A stretch of DNA of 64,000 bases from Mycolicibacterium goodii (GCF_022370755.2 NZ_CP092364.2:6076001-6140000), one strand, 5' to 3'; counted from the stretch's first letter, positions 8,138 to 17,731 are shown. Numbers and translations are program-made. Notes: generated by a model not told the origin, from the sequence alone.

Positions 8138-8524
8138 ATGCTGGTCGACAGCAACGCACCCTCGGTAGTGGCGCCGTGCCGGCATTGTGATGTGGACACG
8201 GTGTGGTTGAAGACGGTCTACGGTGGCTGGTACCTGTTCGATGCGTCGATGAGGTTGACGCAGGACACTTTTGAGGGCAATCGCTTCGCTGTGGACCGTC
8301 GGTCGCGCCTCGTGATCGACCTGGATTGCGTGCACGAGGCCCGCTGGCCGGTACGCTGCCTGACCTTGCACAAGTTCCGCTGCCCGCCGAGCTTCGACGA
8401 GACCAAGTTCTACTGGCGTCGCCCGCGCCAGGCCAACGACGTCGACCTGACCGACCTGTGGCGCCGCCTCGATGCCGCGGAGCGCTCGCAGGACGACGAC
8501 CAGCACTGGCGGGCCCTGGGCTGA
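8138..8524 (+). CDS. Small hypothetical protein with CxxC motif
   Basis: A 128-aa protein starting MLVDSNAPSVVAPCRHCDVD. The ATG at 8138 sits exactly 7 nt after TAACGT (8125-8130), a good leaderless -10, which favours it over an earlier in-frame ATG inside the remnant region. CRHC near residue 14, with Cys and His later in the chain (DLDCVHEARW, KFRCPPSF), could bind zinc. The C-terminus ends in a charged helix. No catalytic motif is recognised. It stands alone between the remnant zone and the glycosidase gene. Confidence 0.68.
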   Translation: MLVDSNAPSVVAPCRHCDVDTVWLKTVYGGWYLFDASMRLTQDTFEGNRFAVDRRSRLVIDLDCVHEARWPVRCLTLHKFRCPPSFDETKFYWRRPRQANDVDLTDLWRRLDAAERSQDDDQHWRALG

Positions 8525-8539
8525 TCCGTCCGGTGCGGT

Positions 8540-8570
8540 CGCGCGCCCCGATTGATGTGGGGAGCGCGCG
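8540..8570 (+). other. GC-rich imperfect hairpin before the glycosidase gene
   Basis: CGCGCGCCCC (8540-8549) can pair with GGGG-A-GCGCGCG (8559-8570) with one bulged A and a 9-nt loop. There is no T-run, so termination is uncertain. The hairpin contains or abuts the GCGGGG that would serve as ribosome-binding site for the GTG at 8580, so it might also modulate that start. Confidence 0.3.
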
Positions 8571-8579
8571 GGGTACACC

Positions 8580-9809
8580 GTGACAGCACAGTCACCGTCC
8601 CCGAATATGAAGGACCGCAGTTTGTTTCGCACGCACAGCAACAACTCCGACCCCGACTGTCGAGCCATGGCCAGGCGCAACGTGCTCAAGCTACCCCTGG
8701 CTGTGACCGGGATCTCAGGACTTGCCGCGTTGTCCCCGACACCACGTGCCGATGCGAAGGAACCGCGGTGGTCGGTGGAACGGGCGAACCGCTGGTATTC
8801 GGCGCAGGGCTGGCTCGTGGGCGCAAACTTCATCCCGTCCAACGCGATCAACCAGCTCGAGATGTTCCAACCGGACACCTACGATCCGCAGCAGATCGAC
8901 CGTGAGCTGCGGATGGCGCGGCTGATCGGCTTCAACACGGTCCGGGTGTTCCTGCATGACCTCCTGTGGCACCAGGATCGCGCCGGATTCCTGGAACGGC
9001 TCGCCCAATTCGTTGCTCTCGCATCGAGTCACGGAATCAAACCGCTGCTCGTCCTGTTCGATTCGTGCTGGGATCCGTTGCCCAAGTTGGGTGGTCAGCA
9101 TCCGCCGCGACCGGGCATTCACAACTCGGGCTGGGTGCAGAGTCCGGGTGCGGTGTATCTCGATCGGCGCCGGCACCGTCACCTGCGCGAATATGTGACC
9201 GGAGTGATCACCCGGTTCCGCACGGACCGCCGCATCCTGGGCTGGGATCTGTGGAACGAGCCCGACAACCCGGCCGCGGTGTACCGCAAGGTCGAACGCA
9301 CCGACAAGCTGGAGTTCGTCACGGAACTGCTGCCGCAGGTGTTCCGTTGGGCCCGCTCGGTCGATCCGATCCAGCCGTTGACCAGTGGCGTGTGGGAAGG
9401 CACGTGGGCCGACCCGCAGAAACGAACCGAGATCTGCAAGATCCAGCTCGACAACTCCGACATCATCACGTTCCACAGCTACGACGACCCACCCGGGTTC
9501 GAGAACCGGATCGGCGAACTCGCACCGATGCGACGGCCGATGCTGTGCACCGAGTACCTCGCGCGTTCGCAGGGCAGCACCATCGAGGGCATCCTGCCGA
9601 TCGCCAAACGACGCAACGTTGGCGCCTACTGCTGGGGCTTCGTGGCAGGCAAGACGCAGACCTACCTGCCGTGGGATTCGTGGGACCACCCGTATCCCGC
9701 GCCGCCGAACCCCTGGTTCCACGATCTGTTCCACACCGACGGCAGACCCTATCGGGACGGCGAGATCCGCACCATCAGACGACTGGCCGGGCGGGCGGAC
9801 GCGCCGTAA
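8580..9809 (+). CDS. Tat-exported glycoside hydrolase, GH5/cellulase-like
   Basis: A 409-aa protein with a twin-arginine-type leader (MARRNVLKLPLAVTGISGLA) beginning 30 residues in, then a TIM-barrel glycosidase. The acid/base is Glu in GWDLWNEPDNP and the nucleophile is Glu in MLCTEYLAR, the order expected for clan GH-A. It probably cleaves a beta-glycan outside the membrane; specificity is unknown. The GTG at 8580 has GCGGGG 6-7 bp upstream, but ATG at 8607 or 8667 could be the real start, and 8667 would put the twin arginines at the N-terminus. Confidence 0.82.
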   Translation: MTAQSPSPNMKDRSLFRTHSNNSDPDCRAMARRNVLKLPLAVTGISGLAALSPTPRADAKEPRWSVERANRWYSAQGWLVGANFIPSNAINQLEMFQPDTYDPQQIDRELRMARLIGFNTVRVFLHDLLWHQDRAGFLERLAQFVALASSHGIKPLLVLFDSCWDPLPKLGGQHPPRPGIHNSGWVQSPGAVYLDRRRHRHLREYVTGVITRFRTDRRILGWDLWNEPDNPAAVYRKVERTDKLEFVTELLPQVFRWARSVDPIQPLTSGVWEGTWADPQKRTEICKIQLDNSDIITFHSYDDPPGFENRIGELAPMRRPMLCTEYLARSQGSTIEGILPIAKRRNVGAYCWGFVAGKTQTYLPWDSWDHPYPAPPNPWFHDLFHTDGRPYRDGEIRTIRRLAGRADAP

Positions 9810-9836
9810 CCACAGGCCCGGACATATGGTCGATCG

Positions 9837-10556
9837 GTGACGATCGCCTATGACGACGCCCTGCGCGAACGCATCCGCACCCATCTGGGAGGTCACGACC
9901 GTCGTGTGACGACCGATCCCACCAAGCGCCACGCCGCCGTCGCGGTGGTCCTCGTGGACTCCGAGCTCGGCGAGGACCGGGTCGATCCGGCACCGGTCGA
10001 CGAGTGGATCGACGGTCGGGCGGTGCTGGAGCCCGGGCTGGACGGGCGCATGGTTGACGTGTCCGGCGGTGCGGCGTTCCTGCTGTGCCGTCGCGCCGCG
10101 CGGCTCACCTCGCACGCCGCGCAGTGGGCTCTGCCCGGCGGACGCGTCGACCCCGGGGAGACCGTCGTCGAAGCCGCCCTGCGGGAGCTCGACGAGGAAC
10201 TCGGTGTCCGGCTGGCGGAATCGACCGTGCTGGGGCTGCTCGACGACTACCCGACGCGATCCGGTTACGTCATCACCCCGGTCGTCATCTGGGGAGGCGG
10301 GCGTCTCGACGTGCGGCCCGCCCCGGACGAGGTCGTGGCCGCGTATCGGGTGGGCCTGCATCAGTTGCAGCGCGAGGACTCCCCGAGGTTCATCGAGATT
10401 CCGGAGAGCCCGCGGCCCGTGGTGCAGATCCCACTGGGCAACGACCTCATCCACGCGCCGACCGGTGCGGTGCTGCTGCAGGTGCGGTGGTTGTGCCTTG
10501 AGGGCCGCGGCGATCCGGTCCATGACCTCGAACAGCCGGTGTTCGCCTGGAGGTGA
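9837..10556 (+). CDS. NUDIX hydrolase, CoA-pyrophosphatase-like
   Basis: A 239-aa NUDIX enzyme. The Nudix box at residues 101-124 reads GGRVDPGETVVEAALRELDE followed by ELGV and carries all metal-binding glutamates. Overall length and the position of the box resemble the NudL/CoA-diphosphatase group, which cleaves CoA derivatives to phosphopantetheine and 3',5'-ADP; other dinucleotide substrates are possible. GTG at 9837 follows TATGGT (9825-9830) by 6 nt, a leaderless arrangement. Its end is one base from the convergent helicase gene. Confidence 0.83.
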   Translation: MTIAYDDALRERIRTHLGGHDRRVTTDPTKRHAAVAVVLVDSELGEDRVDPAPVDEWIDGRAVLEPGLDGRMVDVSGGAAFLLCRRAARLTSHAAQWALPGGRVDPGETVVEAALRELDEELGVRLAESTVLGLLDDYPTRSGYVITPVVIWGGGRLDVRPAPDEVVAAYRVGLHQLQREDSPRFIEIPESPRPVVQIPLGNDLIHAPTGAVLLQVRWLCLEGRGDPVHDLEQPVFAWR

Positions 10557-10557
10557 C

Positions 10558-13104
10558 TCAGTCCATCCGGCCGGCGTCGACCATCCGCAGTACGGCCGTG
10601 CCTTCCTCGTCGGAGGCCGCGAGGTCCACTTCGACGTCGAATCCCCAGTCGTGGTCACCGGCCGGGTCGTCGAGGATCTGGCGTACGCGCCACACGTCCG
10701 GTTTGCGGTCGATGATCAGGAGCGCAGGCCCGCGCGCGTCCGGTCCGATGCCCACGTCGTCGTGCTCGGCGAAGTACGCGTCCCCTACCTCGCGCCACCG
10801 CTCGGCGTTCCACTCGTCGTCGAGCGCGCCCAGTTCGTGCCAGCGTTCCCGCGCGAACAGCTCGACGCGGCGGAACAACGCGTTGCGGACCATCGCCGTG
10901 AACGCGCGCTCGTTGCCGGTCAGCGGTCGCGGGCGGGTCGGGACCGTCACCGGCGTGTCGAGCGGCTGATCCGGGCTCGTGAGCTGTTCCCACTCGTCGA
11001 GCAGACTCGAATCGACCTGGCGCACCAACTCGCCGAGCCACTCGACGATGTCGGTGAGTTCCTCGGTGCGGGCCGCGGCAGGCACCCCCGACCGCAACGC
11101 CTTGAAGGCGTCGGACAGATACCGCAGCACTGCGCCCTCGGCGCGGGTCAGGCCGTAGGCGCTGATGTACTCACGGAACGTCATGCCCCGCTCCCACATC
11201 TCGCGAACCACCGACTTGGGCGACAGGCGTGCGTCGGCCGCCCATGGATTGGTCTGCAGATACACCTGGTAGGTGTGGTCCAGCATCTCCTCGAGCGGCT
11301 TGGGGTAGGTGATGTCGTCGAGCAGTTCGATGCGCTCGTCGTACTCGATACCGTCGGCCTTCATCTGGGCCACGGCCTCGCCCCTTGCCTTGTTCAGCTG
11401 GGCCGCCAGGATCTGCCGCGGATCCTCCAACGTCGCCTCGATCACCGACACCACATCCAGTGCATAGGTGTCCGAGGACGGGTCGAGGACGTCGACCGCG
11501 GCGAGGGCGAACGTCGACAACGGTTGGTTGAGCGCGAAATCCGGTGGCAGGTCGACCGTCAGCCGGTACCGTCTGCCGTCGGCGTCCGGCGCGTCGAGCC
11601 GTTCGAGCACCCCGGCCTGCAGCAACGACCGGGCGATGCCCACCGCCTCGCGGATGAGCTGCAGTTGCCGTTTGCGGGGCTCGTGGTTGTCGGTGAGCAG
11701 CCTGCGCATCGCCACGAACGGATCACCGGGCCGGTCGACGACGTCGAGGATCATCGACGTCGTCACGCGCATGTTGCTGCTCAGCGGCTCCGGGGGAGCC
11801 TCCACCAACCGGGTCATGGTCGTCTCACTCCAGGGCACCATCCCGGCTGGAGCCTTGCGGCGCACCAGCTTTCGGCGCTTCTTGGGATCGTCGGCGACCT
11901 TCGCGAACTGTTTGAGGTTCTCCACCTCATGCTCGGGCGCCTGCACGACGACCGTGCCCGCGGTGTCGAATCCGGCGCGTCCGGCCCGGCCGGCGATCTG
12001 GTGGAACTCGCGTGCGTTGAGCAGGCGCGTGCGCGTGCCGTCGTATTTGGACAGCGCCGAGAACACCACGGTGCGGATGGGGACGTTGATGCCGACGCCG
12101 AGCGTGTCGGTGCCGCAGATGACCTTCAGCAGGCCGGCCTGTGCGAGCTGTTCGACGAGCCTGCGGTACTTGGGCAGCATGCCGGCGTGGTGCACGCCGA
12201 TGCCGTGCCGCACCAACCGCGACAGCGTCGACCCGAACGAGGTCGAGAACCGGAACGCGCCGATCATGTCCCGCAATGCGGCCTTCTCGTCCTTGGTCGC
12301 GACGTTGATGCTCATCAGCGCCTGTGCGCGTTCCAGCGCCGCGGCCTGCGTGAAGTGCACGACGTAGATCGGCGCCTGCCTGGTGTCGAGGAGTTCGGTG
12401 ATCGTCTCGTGCATCGGCGTGGTCGCGTAGCTGTAGAACAGCGGCACGGGCCGTGCGGCGTTGGCCACCAGCGCGGTCTCCCGCCCCGTGCGGCGCGTGA
12501 GATCCGCCCGCAGGAACGTGACGTCGCCGAGCGTCGCCGACATCAACAGGAATTGCGCGGCCGGCAGCTCCAGAAGCGGCACCTGCCACGCCCAGCCGCG
12601 GTCGGGGTCGCCGTAGAAGTGGAACTCGTCCATGATGACCAGACACGGTTGCGTGCCGAGCGGCCCGTCGCCGCCCTCTCGCAGCGCGATGTTGGCCAGC
12701 ACCTCGGCGGTGCACACGATGATCGGCGCGTCGGAGTTGACCGCGGCGTCACCGGTGAGCATGCCGACGTTGACCGCGCCGAAAACGTCGCACAGCGCGA
12801 AGAACTTCTCGCTGACCAGCGCCTTGATGGGGGCGGTGTAGTAGCTGCGCCTGTCTGCCGCGAGCGCGGCGTACAGCGCCCCGGTCGCCACGAGGGACTT
12901 CCCGGACCCGGTCGGCGTCGCGAGGATCACGTTCGCGCCGCTGACCAGTTCGATCAGCGCCTCCTCCTGCGCCGGGTACAGCACGGTGCCGTTCGCCTCG
13001 GCCCACGCGGCGAACGACGCGAACAGCCCGTCGGGATCGGCACCGATCGCGCGCAGGCCGGACAGATCGGCCGTATCGGCCAGTAGCGGGGAAGTGTCGC
13101 TCAT
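10558..13104 (-). CDS. DEAD/DEAH-box helicase with DUF3516 C-terminal domain
   Basis: An 848-aa superfamily-2 helicase of the Ski2-like type. Walker A is ATPTGSGKS (62-70), motif II is DEFH at 159-162, motif III SATL, motif VI HQIAGRAGRAGFD. The C-terminal 400 residues correspond to the DUF3516 region found in actinobacterial members. Expected role is ATP-driven unwinding of RNA or DNA in the cytosol; the exact function is not known. It lies alone, convergent with the NUDIX gene and divergent from the SnoaL-like gene. Length is typical for the family. Confidence 0.9.
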   Translation of the reverse strand: MSDTSPLLADTADLSGLRAIGADPDGLFASFAAWAEANGTVLYPAQEEALIELVSGANVILATPTGSGKSLVATGALYAALAADRRSYYTAPIKALVSEKFFALCDVFGAVNVGMLTGDAAVNSDAPIIVCTAEVLANIALREGGDGPLGTQPCLVIMDEFHFYGDPDRGWAWQVPLLELPAAQFLLMSATLGDVTFLRADLTRRTGRETALVANAARPVPLFYSYATTPMHETITELLDTRQAPIYVVHFTQAAALERAQALMSINVATKDEKAALRDMIGAFRFSTSFGSTLSRLVRHGIGVHHAGMLPKYRRLVEQLAQAGLLKVICGTDTLGVGINVPIRTVVFSALSKYDGTRTRLLNAREFHQIAGRAGRAGFDTAGTVVVQAPEHEVENLKQFAKVADDPKKRRKLVRRKAPAGMVPWSETTMTRLVEAPPEPLSSNMRVTTSMILDVVDRPGDPFVAMRRLLTDNHEPRKRQLQLIREAVGIARSLLQAGVLERLDAPDADGRRYRLTVDLPPDFALNQPLSTFALAAVDVLDPSSDTYALDVVSVIEATLEDPRQILAAQLNKARGEAVAQMKADGIEYDERIELLDDITYPKPLEEMLDHTYQVYLQTNPWAADARLSPKSVVREMWERGMTFREYISAYGLTRAEGAVLRYLSDAFKALRSGVPAAARTEELTDIVEWLGELVRQVDSSLLDEWEQLTSPDQPLDTPVTVPTRPRPLTGNERAFTAMVRNALFRRVELFARERWHELGALDDEWNAERWREVGDAYFAEHDDVGIGPDARGPALLIIDRKPDVWRVRQILDDPAGDHDWGFDVEVDLAASDEEGTAVLRMVDAGRMD

Positions 13105-13184
13105 CGTCGCACCAGCGTGCCAGACGGCCCACCGGCGTTCTCGACACGCACATGGACCCGGCCTGCGGCGGGTACAGCCATCAC

Positions 13185-13553
13185 ATGTCCGATCAGGTTC
13201 TCACCACTCTGCTCGACCTCGAACGAGCCGGCTGGGATTCGCTGTGCGACGGCACCGCCGCGGGCTTCTACGGCGACGTGATGCTGCCCGACGGCGTCAT
13301 GGTGGTCGCCAACGGCATGGTGCTGGGGCGCGACGACGTGGTCGCGGCGCTCGCCCAGTCGCCGCCATGGCAGACCTACAGCATCGACGACATCCGGTTG
13401 GTCACGCTGGATGACGAGAACGCGGCCCTCGTCTACATCGGCACCGCGCGCCGCGAGGGCGCCGAACCCTTCACCGCCGCCATGACCAGCGTCTATCACC
13501 GCGTCGACGGCAGCTGGAAGCTCGCCTGCTACCAGCAGACCCCGCTGGGATGA
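13185..13553 (+). CDS. SnoaL/DUF4440-like (NTF2-fold) protein
   Basis: A 122-aa NTF2-fold protein: N-terminal helices (LTTLLDLERAGWDSLCDG), then beta strands ending MTSVYHRVDGSWKLACYQQT, the DUF4440/nuclear-transport-factor-2 pattern. Members are small isomerases, dehydratases or ligand-binding proteins; the role here is unknown. The ATG at 13185 gives MSDQVL; an upstream in-frame ATG at 13152 would add 11 unlikely residues. It is divergent from the helicase and precedes the alcohol dehydrogenase by 74 bp. Confidence 0.72.
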   Translation: MSDQVLTTLLDLERAGWDSLCDGTAAGFYGDVMLPDGVMVVANGMVLGRDDVVAALAQSPPWQTYSIDDIRLVTLDDENAALVYIGTARREGAEPFTAAMTSVYHRVDGSWKLACYQQTPLG

Positions 13554-13627
13554 GACCGGTGCCCGCCCGGTTTGGACCGTGCGCGGCGGGGTAGCCCATC
13601 CGGCAGCCGAGACGATTGGAGCGATAC

Positions 13628-14809
13628 GTGAAAGCGGTCACCTGGCACGGCAGGCGCGATGTGCGTGTGGACAACGTGCCCGACCCCAAGATAGAGCAAC
13701 CCACCGACGCCATCATCGAGGTGACCTCGACCAACATCTGTGGATCCGACCTGCATCTGTACGAGGTGCTCGGTGCCTTCATGAAGGAAGGCGACATCCT
13801 CGGCCACGAGCCGATGGGCATCGTGCGCGAGGTCGGTGCCGCGGTGAACGGTCTGTCGGTCGGCGACCGGGTCGTCATACCGTTCCAGATCTCATGCGGG
13901 CACTGCTTCATGTGCGATCAGCAGCTGTACACGCAGTGCGAGACCACGCAGGTACGCGACCAGGGCATGGGAGCCGCGCTGTTCGGCTACTCCGAGTTGT
14001 ACGGCAGCGTCCCGGGCGGGCAGGCCCAGTACCTGCGCGTGCCGCAGGCCCAGTTCACCCACATCAAGGTGCCCGAGGGGCCGCCCGACTCGCGCTACGT
14101 GTACCTGTCCGACGTGCTGCCGACCGCCTGGCAGTCCGTCGCCTACGCCGACATTCCCGCCGGCGGCACGGTGACCGTGCTGGGTCTCGGTCCGATCGGT
14201 GACATGGCCGCGCGGATCGCCCACCATCTGGGCTTCGAGGTCTTCGCGGTCGACCGGGTTCCCGAGCGCCTGCGCCGCGCCGCGGACCGCGGGATCCGCG
14301 CGATCGATCTGGGTGCGATCGACGAGCCGCTCGGCGACGTCATCCGGTCACTCACCCACGGTCGGGGCACCGACTCGGTGATCGACGCGGTCGGTATGGA
14401 GGCGCACGGCTCACCTGTTGCGAAGATCATGCAGACCGCGGCCGCTGCGCTGCCCGACGCGGTCGCCAAACCGATGATGGAGAACGCAGGCGTGGACCGG
14501 CTCGACGCACTGTACTCAGCGATCGACATCGTGCGCCGCGGCGGGACGATCTCGCTGATCGGCGTGTACGGCGGCACCGCCGACCCGATCCCGATGCTGA
14601 CGTTGTTCGACAAGCAGATCCAGCTTCGGATGGGCCAGGCCAACGTCAAGAAGTGGGTGGACGACATCATGCCGCTGCTCGGCGACGACGACCCACTGGG
14701 CGTCGACGACTTCGCCACCCACGTGCTGCCCATCGACGAGGCGCCCCACGCCTACGACATCTTCCAGAAGAAGCAGGACGGCGCCGTCAAGATCATCCTG
14801 AAGCCATGA
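13628..14809 (+). CDS. Zinc-dependent alcohol/formaldehyde dehydrogenase family protein
   Basis: A 393-aa medium-chain dehydrogenase. Catalytic zinc ligands are in ICGSDLHLY and LGHEPMG; the structural zinc site CGHCFMCDQQLYTQC keeps all four cysteines; the NAD(P) motif is GLGPIGDM. Length and the long insert before the Rossmann part fit the glutathione-independent formaldehyde-dehydrogenase-like group. GTG at 13628 has GGAG 6 bp upstream and is preferred over TTG at 13616. The stop overlaps the ATG of the DsbA-fold protein, so the two are co-translated. Substrate not established. Confidence 0.87.
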   Translation: MKAVTWHGRRDVRVDNVPDPKIEQPTDAIIEVTSTNICGSDLHLYEVLGAFMKEGDILGHEPMGIVREVGAAVNGLSVGDRVVIPFQISCGHCFMCDQQLYTQCETTQVRDQGMGAALFGYSELYGSVPGGQAQYLRVPQAQFTHIKVPEGPPDSRYVYLSDVLPTAWQSVAYADIPAGGTVTVLGLGPIGDMAARIAHHLGFEVFAVDRVPERLRRAADRGIRAIDLGAIDEPLGDVIRSLTHGRGTDSVIDAVGMEAHGSPVAKIMQTAAAALPDAVAKPMMENAGVDRLDALYSAIDIVRRGGTISLIGVYGGTADPIPMLTLFDKQIQLRMGQANVKKWVDDIMPLLGDDDPLGVDDFATHVLPIDEAPHAYDIFQKKQDGAVKIILKP

Positions 14810-15483
14810 GCGTGCAGGTGGAGCCGGGAACCGTCGTACTTTTCAGCGACGTGGTGTGCGGCTGGGCGACCGTGGCACTGCACCGGTTCTATCAGGCACG
14901 CGAGCGTGCCGGGCTGACCGATGCGGTGCACGTCGACCATCAGCTGTACCTGCTCGAGGACGTCAACCGGTTCCCGATCCCGAAACGCTTCCTGGACAGC
15001 GAGATTCCCGTGGTCGGCGCCTTGGCGCCGGACTTCGGCTGGGTGCCATGGCAAGGCGATGCCTCCACATGGCCGATCACCGCGTTGCTCGCCAACGAGG
15101 CGGTGCACGCGGCCAAGCGACAGTCCCCGCGGGCCGCCGAACAACTCGACATGGCGATACGTCACGCGTTCTTCACCGACAGCAGACCGATATCGCTGCT
15201 GCACGAGATCATCGACATCGCAGGCGCATGCCCGGCCGTCGACCCCGACGCGTTGCGTCGCGACCTCGACGAGGGCACCGCGCGAGCGGAGATGATGCGC
15301 ACATACCGCGCACATGCCGACGACGTCCAGGGCAGCCCGCACTTCTTCCTCGCCGACGGATCCGACGTCCACAACCCGGGCATCGAGCTGCACTGGGAGG
15401 GCGAACCCGGATCCGGCTTCCCCGTGGTCGACACCGACGACCCGTCGGTGATCGACGAGTTGGTTCGGCGCGCTGCGAACTAA
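14806..15483 (+). CDS. DsbA/2-hydroxychromene-2-carboxylate isomerase-like thioredoxin-fold protein
   Basis: A 225-aa DsbA-family protein without signal peptide. The strand-helix start is VVLFSDVVCGWATVALHRFY and the cis-proline loop GSPHFFLADG is present, but the usual CxxC is reduced to a single Cys, so it is not an ordinary disulfide oxidase; FrnE-like or isomerase-type roles are possible. It overlaps the dehydrogenase stop by 4 bp (ATGA), suggesting it works in the same small pathway, for instance with thiol-bound aldehydes. Confidence 0.78.
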   Translation: MSVQVEPGTVVLFSDVVCGWATVALHRFYQARERAGLTDAVHVDHQLYLLEDVNRFPIPKRFLDSEIPVVGALAPDFGWVPWQGDASTWPITALLANEAVHAAKRQSPRAAEQLDMAIRHAFFTDSRPISLLHEIIDIAGACPAVDPDALRRDLDEGTARAEMMRTYRAHADDVQGSPHFFLADGSDVHNPGIELHWEGEPGSGFPVVDTDDPSVIDELVRRAAN

Positions 15484-15510
15484 GCTGGCGGCATTTCCGG
15501 AAGGAAGTGC

Positions 15511-16695
15511 ATGTTCATCTTTGTGCTGATCGCGGTACTGGCGTTGATGCACTTCTATGTGTGGACGCGGTTGGCGAAGAACACCACGACGCGGGGCCGG
15601 TCGCGACGGGTGGCGACCGCGCTGTTCCTCATCCCGACGGCCGCGCTGTTCGTCGGGCTGATCGTGCCGAGGGTGCTCGACGCGCAAGAACCGGCATGGC
15701 TGGCATGGCCGGCGTTCGTGTGGCTTGCCGTGGTTTTCTATCTCGTCTTGGCGCTACTGGTGCTCGAGCCGGTGCGGTTGGTGCTGCGGCGCGCGACGAA
15801 GCGCCGCATGAAAAGTGGTGACGCCCCCGCCGAGACCGCCGAGCCCGGGTCCGCGGACGTCAACCGGCGGATGTTCCTCGCCCGCGGCGGCGCGGTGGCC
15901 GCCGGTGTCGCGTCGGTGGCACTGGTGGGCACCGGTGCGTCGATCGCACTCGGCCCGCCGAAGCTGCTGCAGGTCCCCGTGCGCTTGGGGCGAATCGACC
16001 CGGCATTCAACGGTTTCCGCATCGCGGTGGTATCCGATGTGCATCTGGGCCCCATGCTCGGCCGTTCGCACACCGAGCGGATCGTGCGGATGATCAACGA
16101 GGCCGAGCCCGATCTCGTGGCGATCGTCGGCGATCTCGTCGACGGCACGGTGAACGAACTGGGTGCCGCGGTGGAGCCGTTACAGGACTTGGTCGCCCGC
16201 GAGGGCAGCTTCTTCGTCACCGGCAATCACGAGTACTTCACCGACGACACCGGCGAGTGGCTGAACGAACTCGAGCGGCTCGGCGTGGCGCCGCTGCGCA
16301 ACGAGAACACCCCGATCCGACGGGGCGGCGCGACGTTCGCCCTCCTCGGTGTCAACGATGTCGTCGGCGAACGGCGTTCGGAGCCACCGGACTTCGACCA
16401 GGCCGTGGCCGGTGTGGCCGACCACCAGGCGAAGATCCTGCTCGCGCATCAGCCGGTGCTGGTGTCCGAGGCCGCCGACCGGGGGATCGACCTGCAGCTC
16501 TCGGGACACACGCACGGAGGCCAGATGTGGCCGTTCCATCACATCGTGTCCGCCGTACAACCGTCGATCGCCGGGTTGTCGTCGGTGGGCGACACCCAGC
16601 TGTACGTGACCCGGGGTGCGGGTTTCTGGGGCCCGCCCGTTCGGATCGGCGCGCCACCGGACATCAGCGTGCTCACCCTCCACGCTGACCAGTGA
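15511..16695 (+). CDS. Membrane-anchored metallophosphoesterase
   Basis: A 394-aa protein. The first 100 residues hold three membrane segments; a basic linker leads to a further hydrophobic stretch with a twin-arginine look (RRMFLARGGAVAAGVASVAL), then the catalytic domain. Metal-binding motifs are SDVHLGP, GDLVDG, GNHEYF and GHTHGGQMW. This layout matches the YkuE/YaeI-type phosphodiesterases, whose substrates are often lipids or cell-wall precursors. The ATG at 15511 has GGAAGGAAG upstream. The catalytic domain probably faces outside. It is a single gene. Confidence 0.85.
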   Translation: MFIFVLIAVLALMHFYVWTRLAKNTTTRGRSRRVATALFLIPTAALFVGLIVPRVLDAQEPAWLAWPAFVWLAVVFYLVLALLVLEPVRLVLRRATKRRMKSGDAPAETAEPGSADVNRRMFLARGGAVAAGVASVALVGTGASIALGPPKLLQVPVRLGRIDPAFNGFRIAVVSDVHLGPMLGRSHTERIVRMINEAEPDLVAIVGDLVDGTVNELGAAVEPLQDLVAREGSFFVTGNHEYFTDDTGEWLNELERLGVAPLRNENTPIRRGGATFALLGVNDVVGERRSEPPDFDQAVAGVADHQAKILLAHQPVLVSEAADRGIDLQLSGHTHGGQMWPFHHIVSAVQPSIAGLSSVGDTQLYVTRGAGFWGPPVRIGAPPDISVLTLHADQ

Positions 16696-16855
16696 TCACC
16701 GAACCACGGATTCTCAAGGGTCCGCGGTACGCAGAGCCCGAGTCAGGCTGATAGCGACACGATCCGATCTCGCCGAGGTCATTGCAGCAGGAACAGTGCG
16801 AGTAGACGCCTGACGGCATGCGGTTTCGGCGGACACAGAGAGGCGATGACTGGAG

Positions 16856-17731
16856 ATGGCGAAAATCCTGCTGCAGACCACGATCACCGAGAACCTCGAC
16901 GACTGGGACGTCACGCGGTTCTCCCTTCTGGCCGACGAATTGCGTGCGGCCGGCCACGACGTCACGGCACGCAACCGGGCCGACGCGGGTGACGACCCGG
17001 TGCTGAGCCGGCTGGACCAACTCGAGTTCGACCAGCTGTGGCTGATGGCCGTCGACGTCGGGGCGGGCCTGACCGCCACGGAGTGCACGGCGATCCGGCG
17101 GTTCCGCGAGAACCGCGGCGGGGTGCTCACCGCGCGCGACCACCAGGACCTGGGCAGTTGCCTGCTCGGGCTCGGTTCGATCGGCCTGGTCAACCAGTTC
17201 CACGACGCGGACGTCGACCCCGCCACGATGTGCGACGACCAGGACAACCCGGACATCTCGTGGCCCAATTACCATTCGGGCGCCAACGGTGACTACCAGC
17301 CCGTCCTGGTGGACGACCCGGTGCACGAACTGTTGCGGACCGATCGCACGGCGAGCGGGCGCATCGAGTGGTTCCCTGCGCACCCGCACGAGGGCGCGGT
17401 GTCGGCCGACCTGCCGTTCGCCGAGGTGCTGGCGCGGGGGCGCAGCACCTCCACGGGCAGGCATTTCAACCTCGCGGTCGCGCTCGACGGTGAGACGACG
17501 GACGACGGTGCGCCGATGGGGCGTGCGGTCGCCGAATCGACGTTCCACCATTTCGCCGACTACAACTGGGACGTCGACCTCGGTGCACCGTCGTTCGTCA
17601 CCGAACTGCCCGGCGACGCCATGAAGGCGAACCCGCGGCACCTCGAGGTGTTCAAGGATTACGTGCGCAACCTCGCGATCTGGTTGCAGTTCGCACCCGT
17701 GGCAGAGCCGCAGCGCCTCGCGCGGGCATGA
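16856..17731 (+). CDS. Hypothetical protein, glutamine-amidotransferase/ThuA-like
   Basis: A 291-aa soluble protein that resembles ThuA-like or class-I glutamine-amidotransferase-like folds only in outline: MAKILLQTTI strand, FDQLWLMAVDVG in place of the family Asp/Gly turn, and a late FHHFADYNWD segment. No complete Cys-His-Glu triad is visible (the Cys in LGSCLLGLGS is a weak candidate). The ATG at 16856 follows GAGAGG and TGGAG. It ends 54 bp before the MoxR cluster on the same strand but the next gene has its own strong ribosome-binding site. Function unknown. Confidence 0.7.
   Translation: MAKILLQTTITENLDDWDVTRFSLLADELRAAGHDVTARNRADAGDDPVLSRLDQLEFDQLWLMAVDVGAGLTATECTAIRRFRENRGGVLTARDHQDLGSCLLGLGSIGLVNQFHDADVDPATMCDDQDNPDISWPNYHSGANGDYQPVLVDDPVHELLRTDRTASGRIEWFPAHPHEGAVSADLPFAEVLARGRSTSTGRHFNLAVALDGETTDDGAPMGRAVAESTFHHFADYNWDVDLGAPSFVTELPGDAMKANPRHLEVFKDYVRNLAIWLQFAPVAEPQRLARA

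Noticed and set aside
10054..13086. A 1010-codon open frame on the plus strand
   Set aside because: It is the exact shadow of the DUF3516 helicase; the reverse strand has all helicase motifs and this frame has none, only the Arg/His-rich look of antisense GC-rich DNA.
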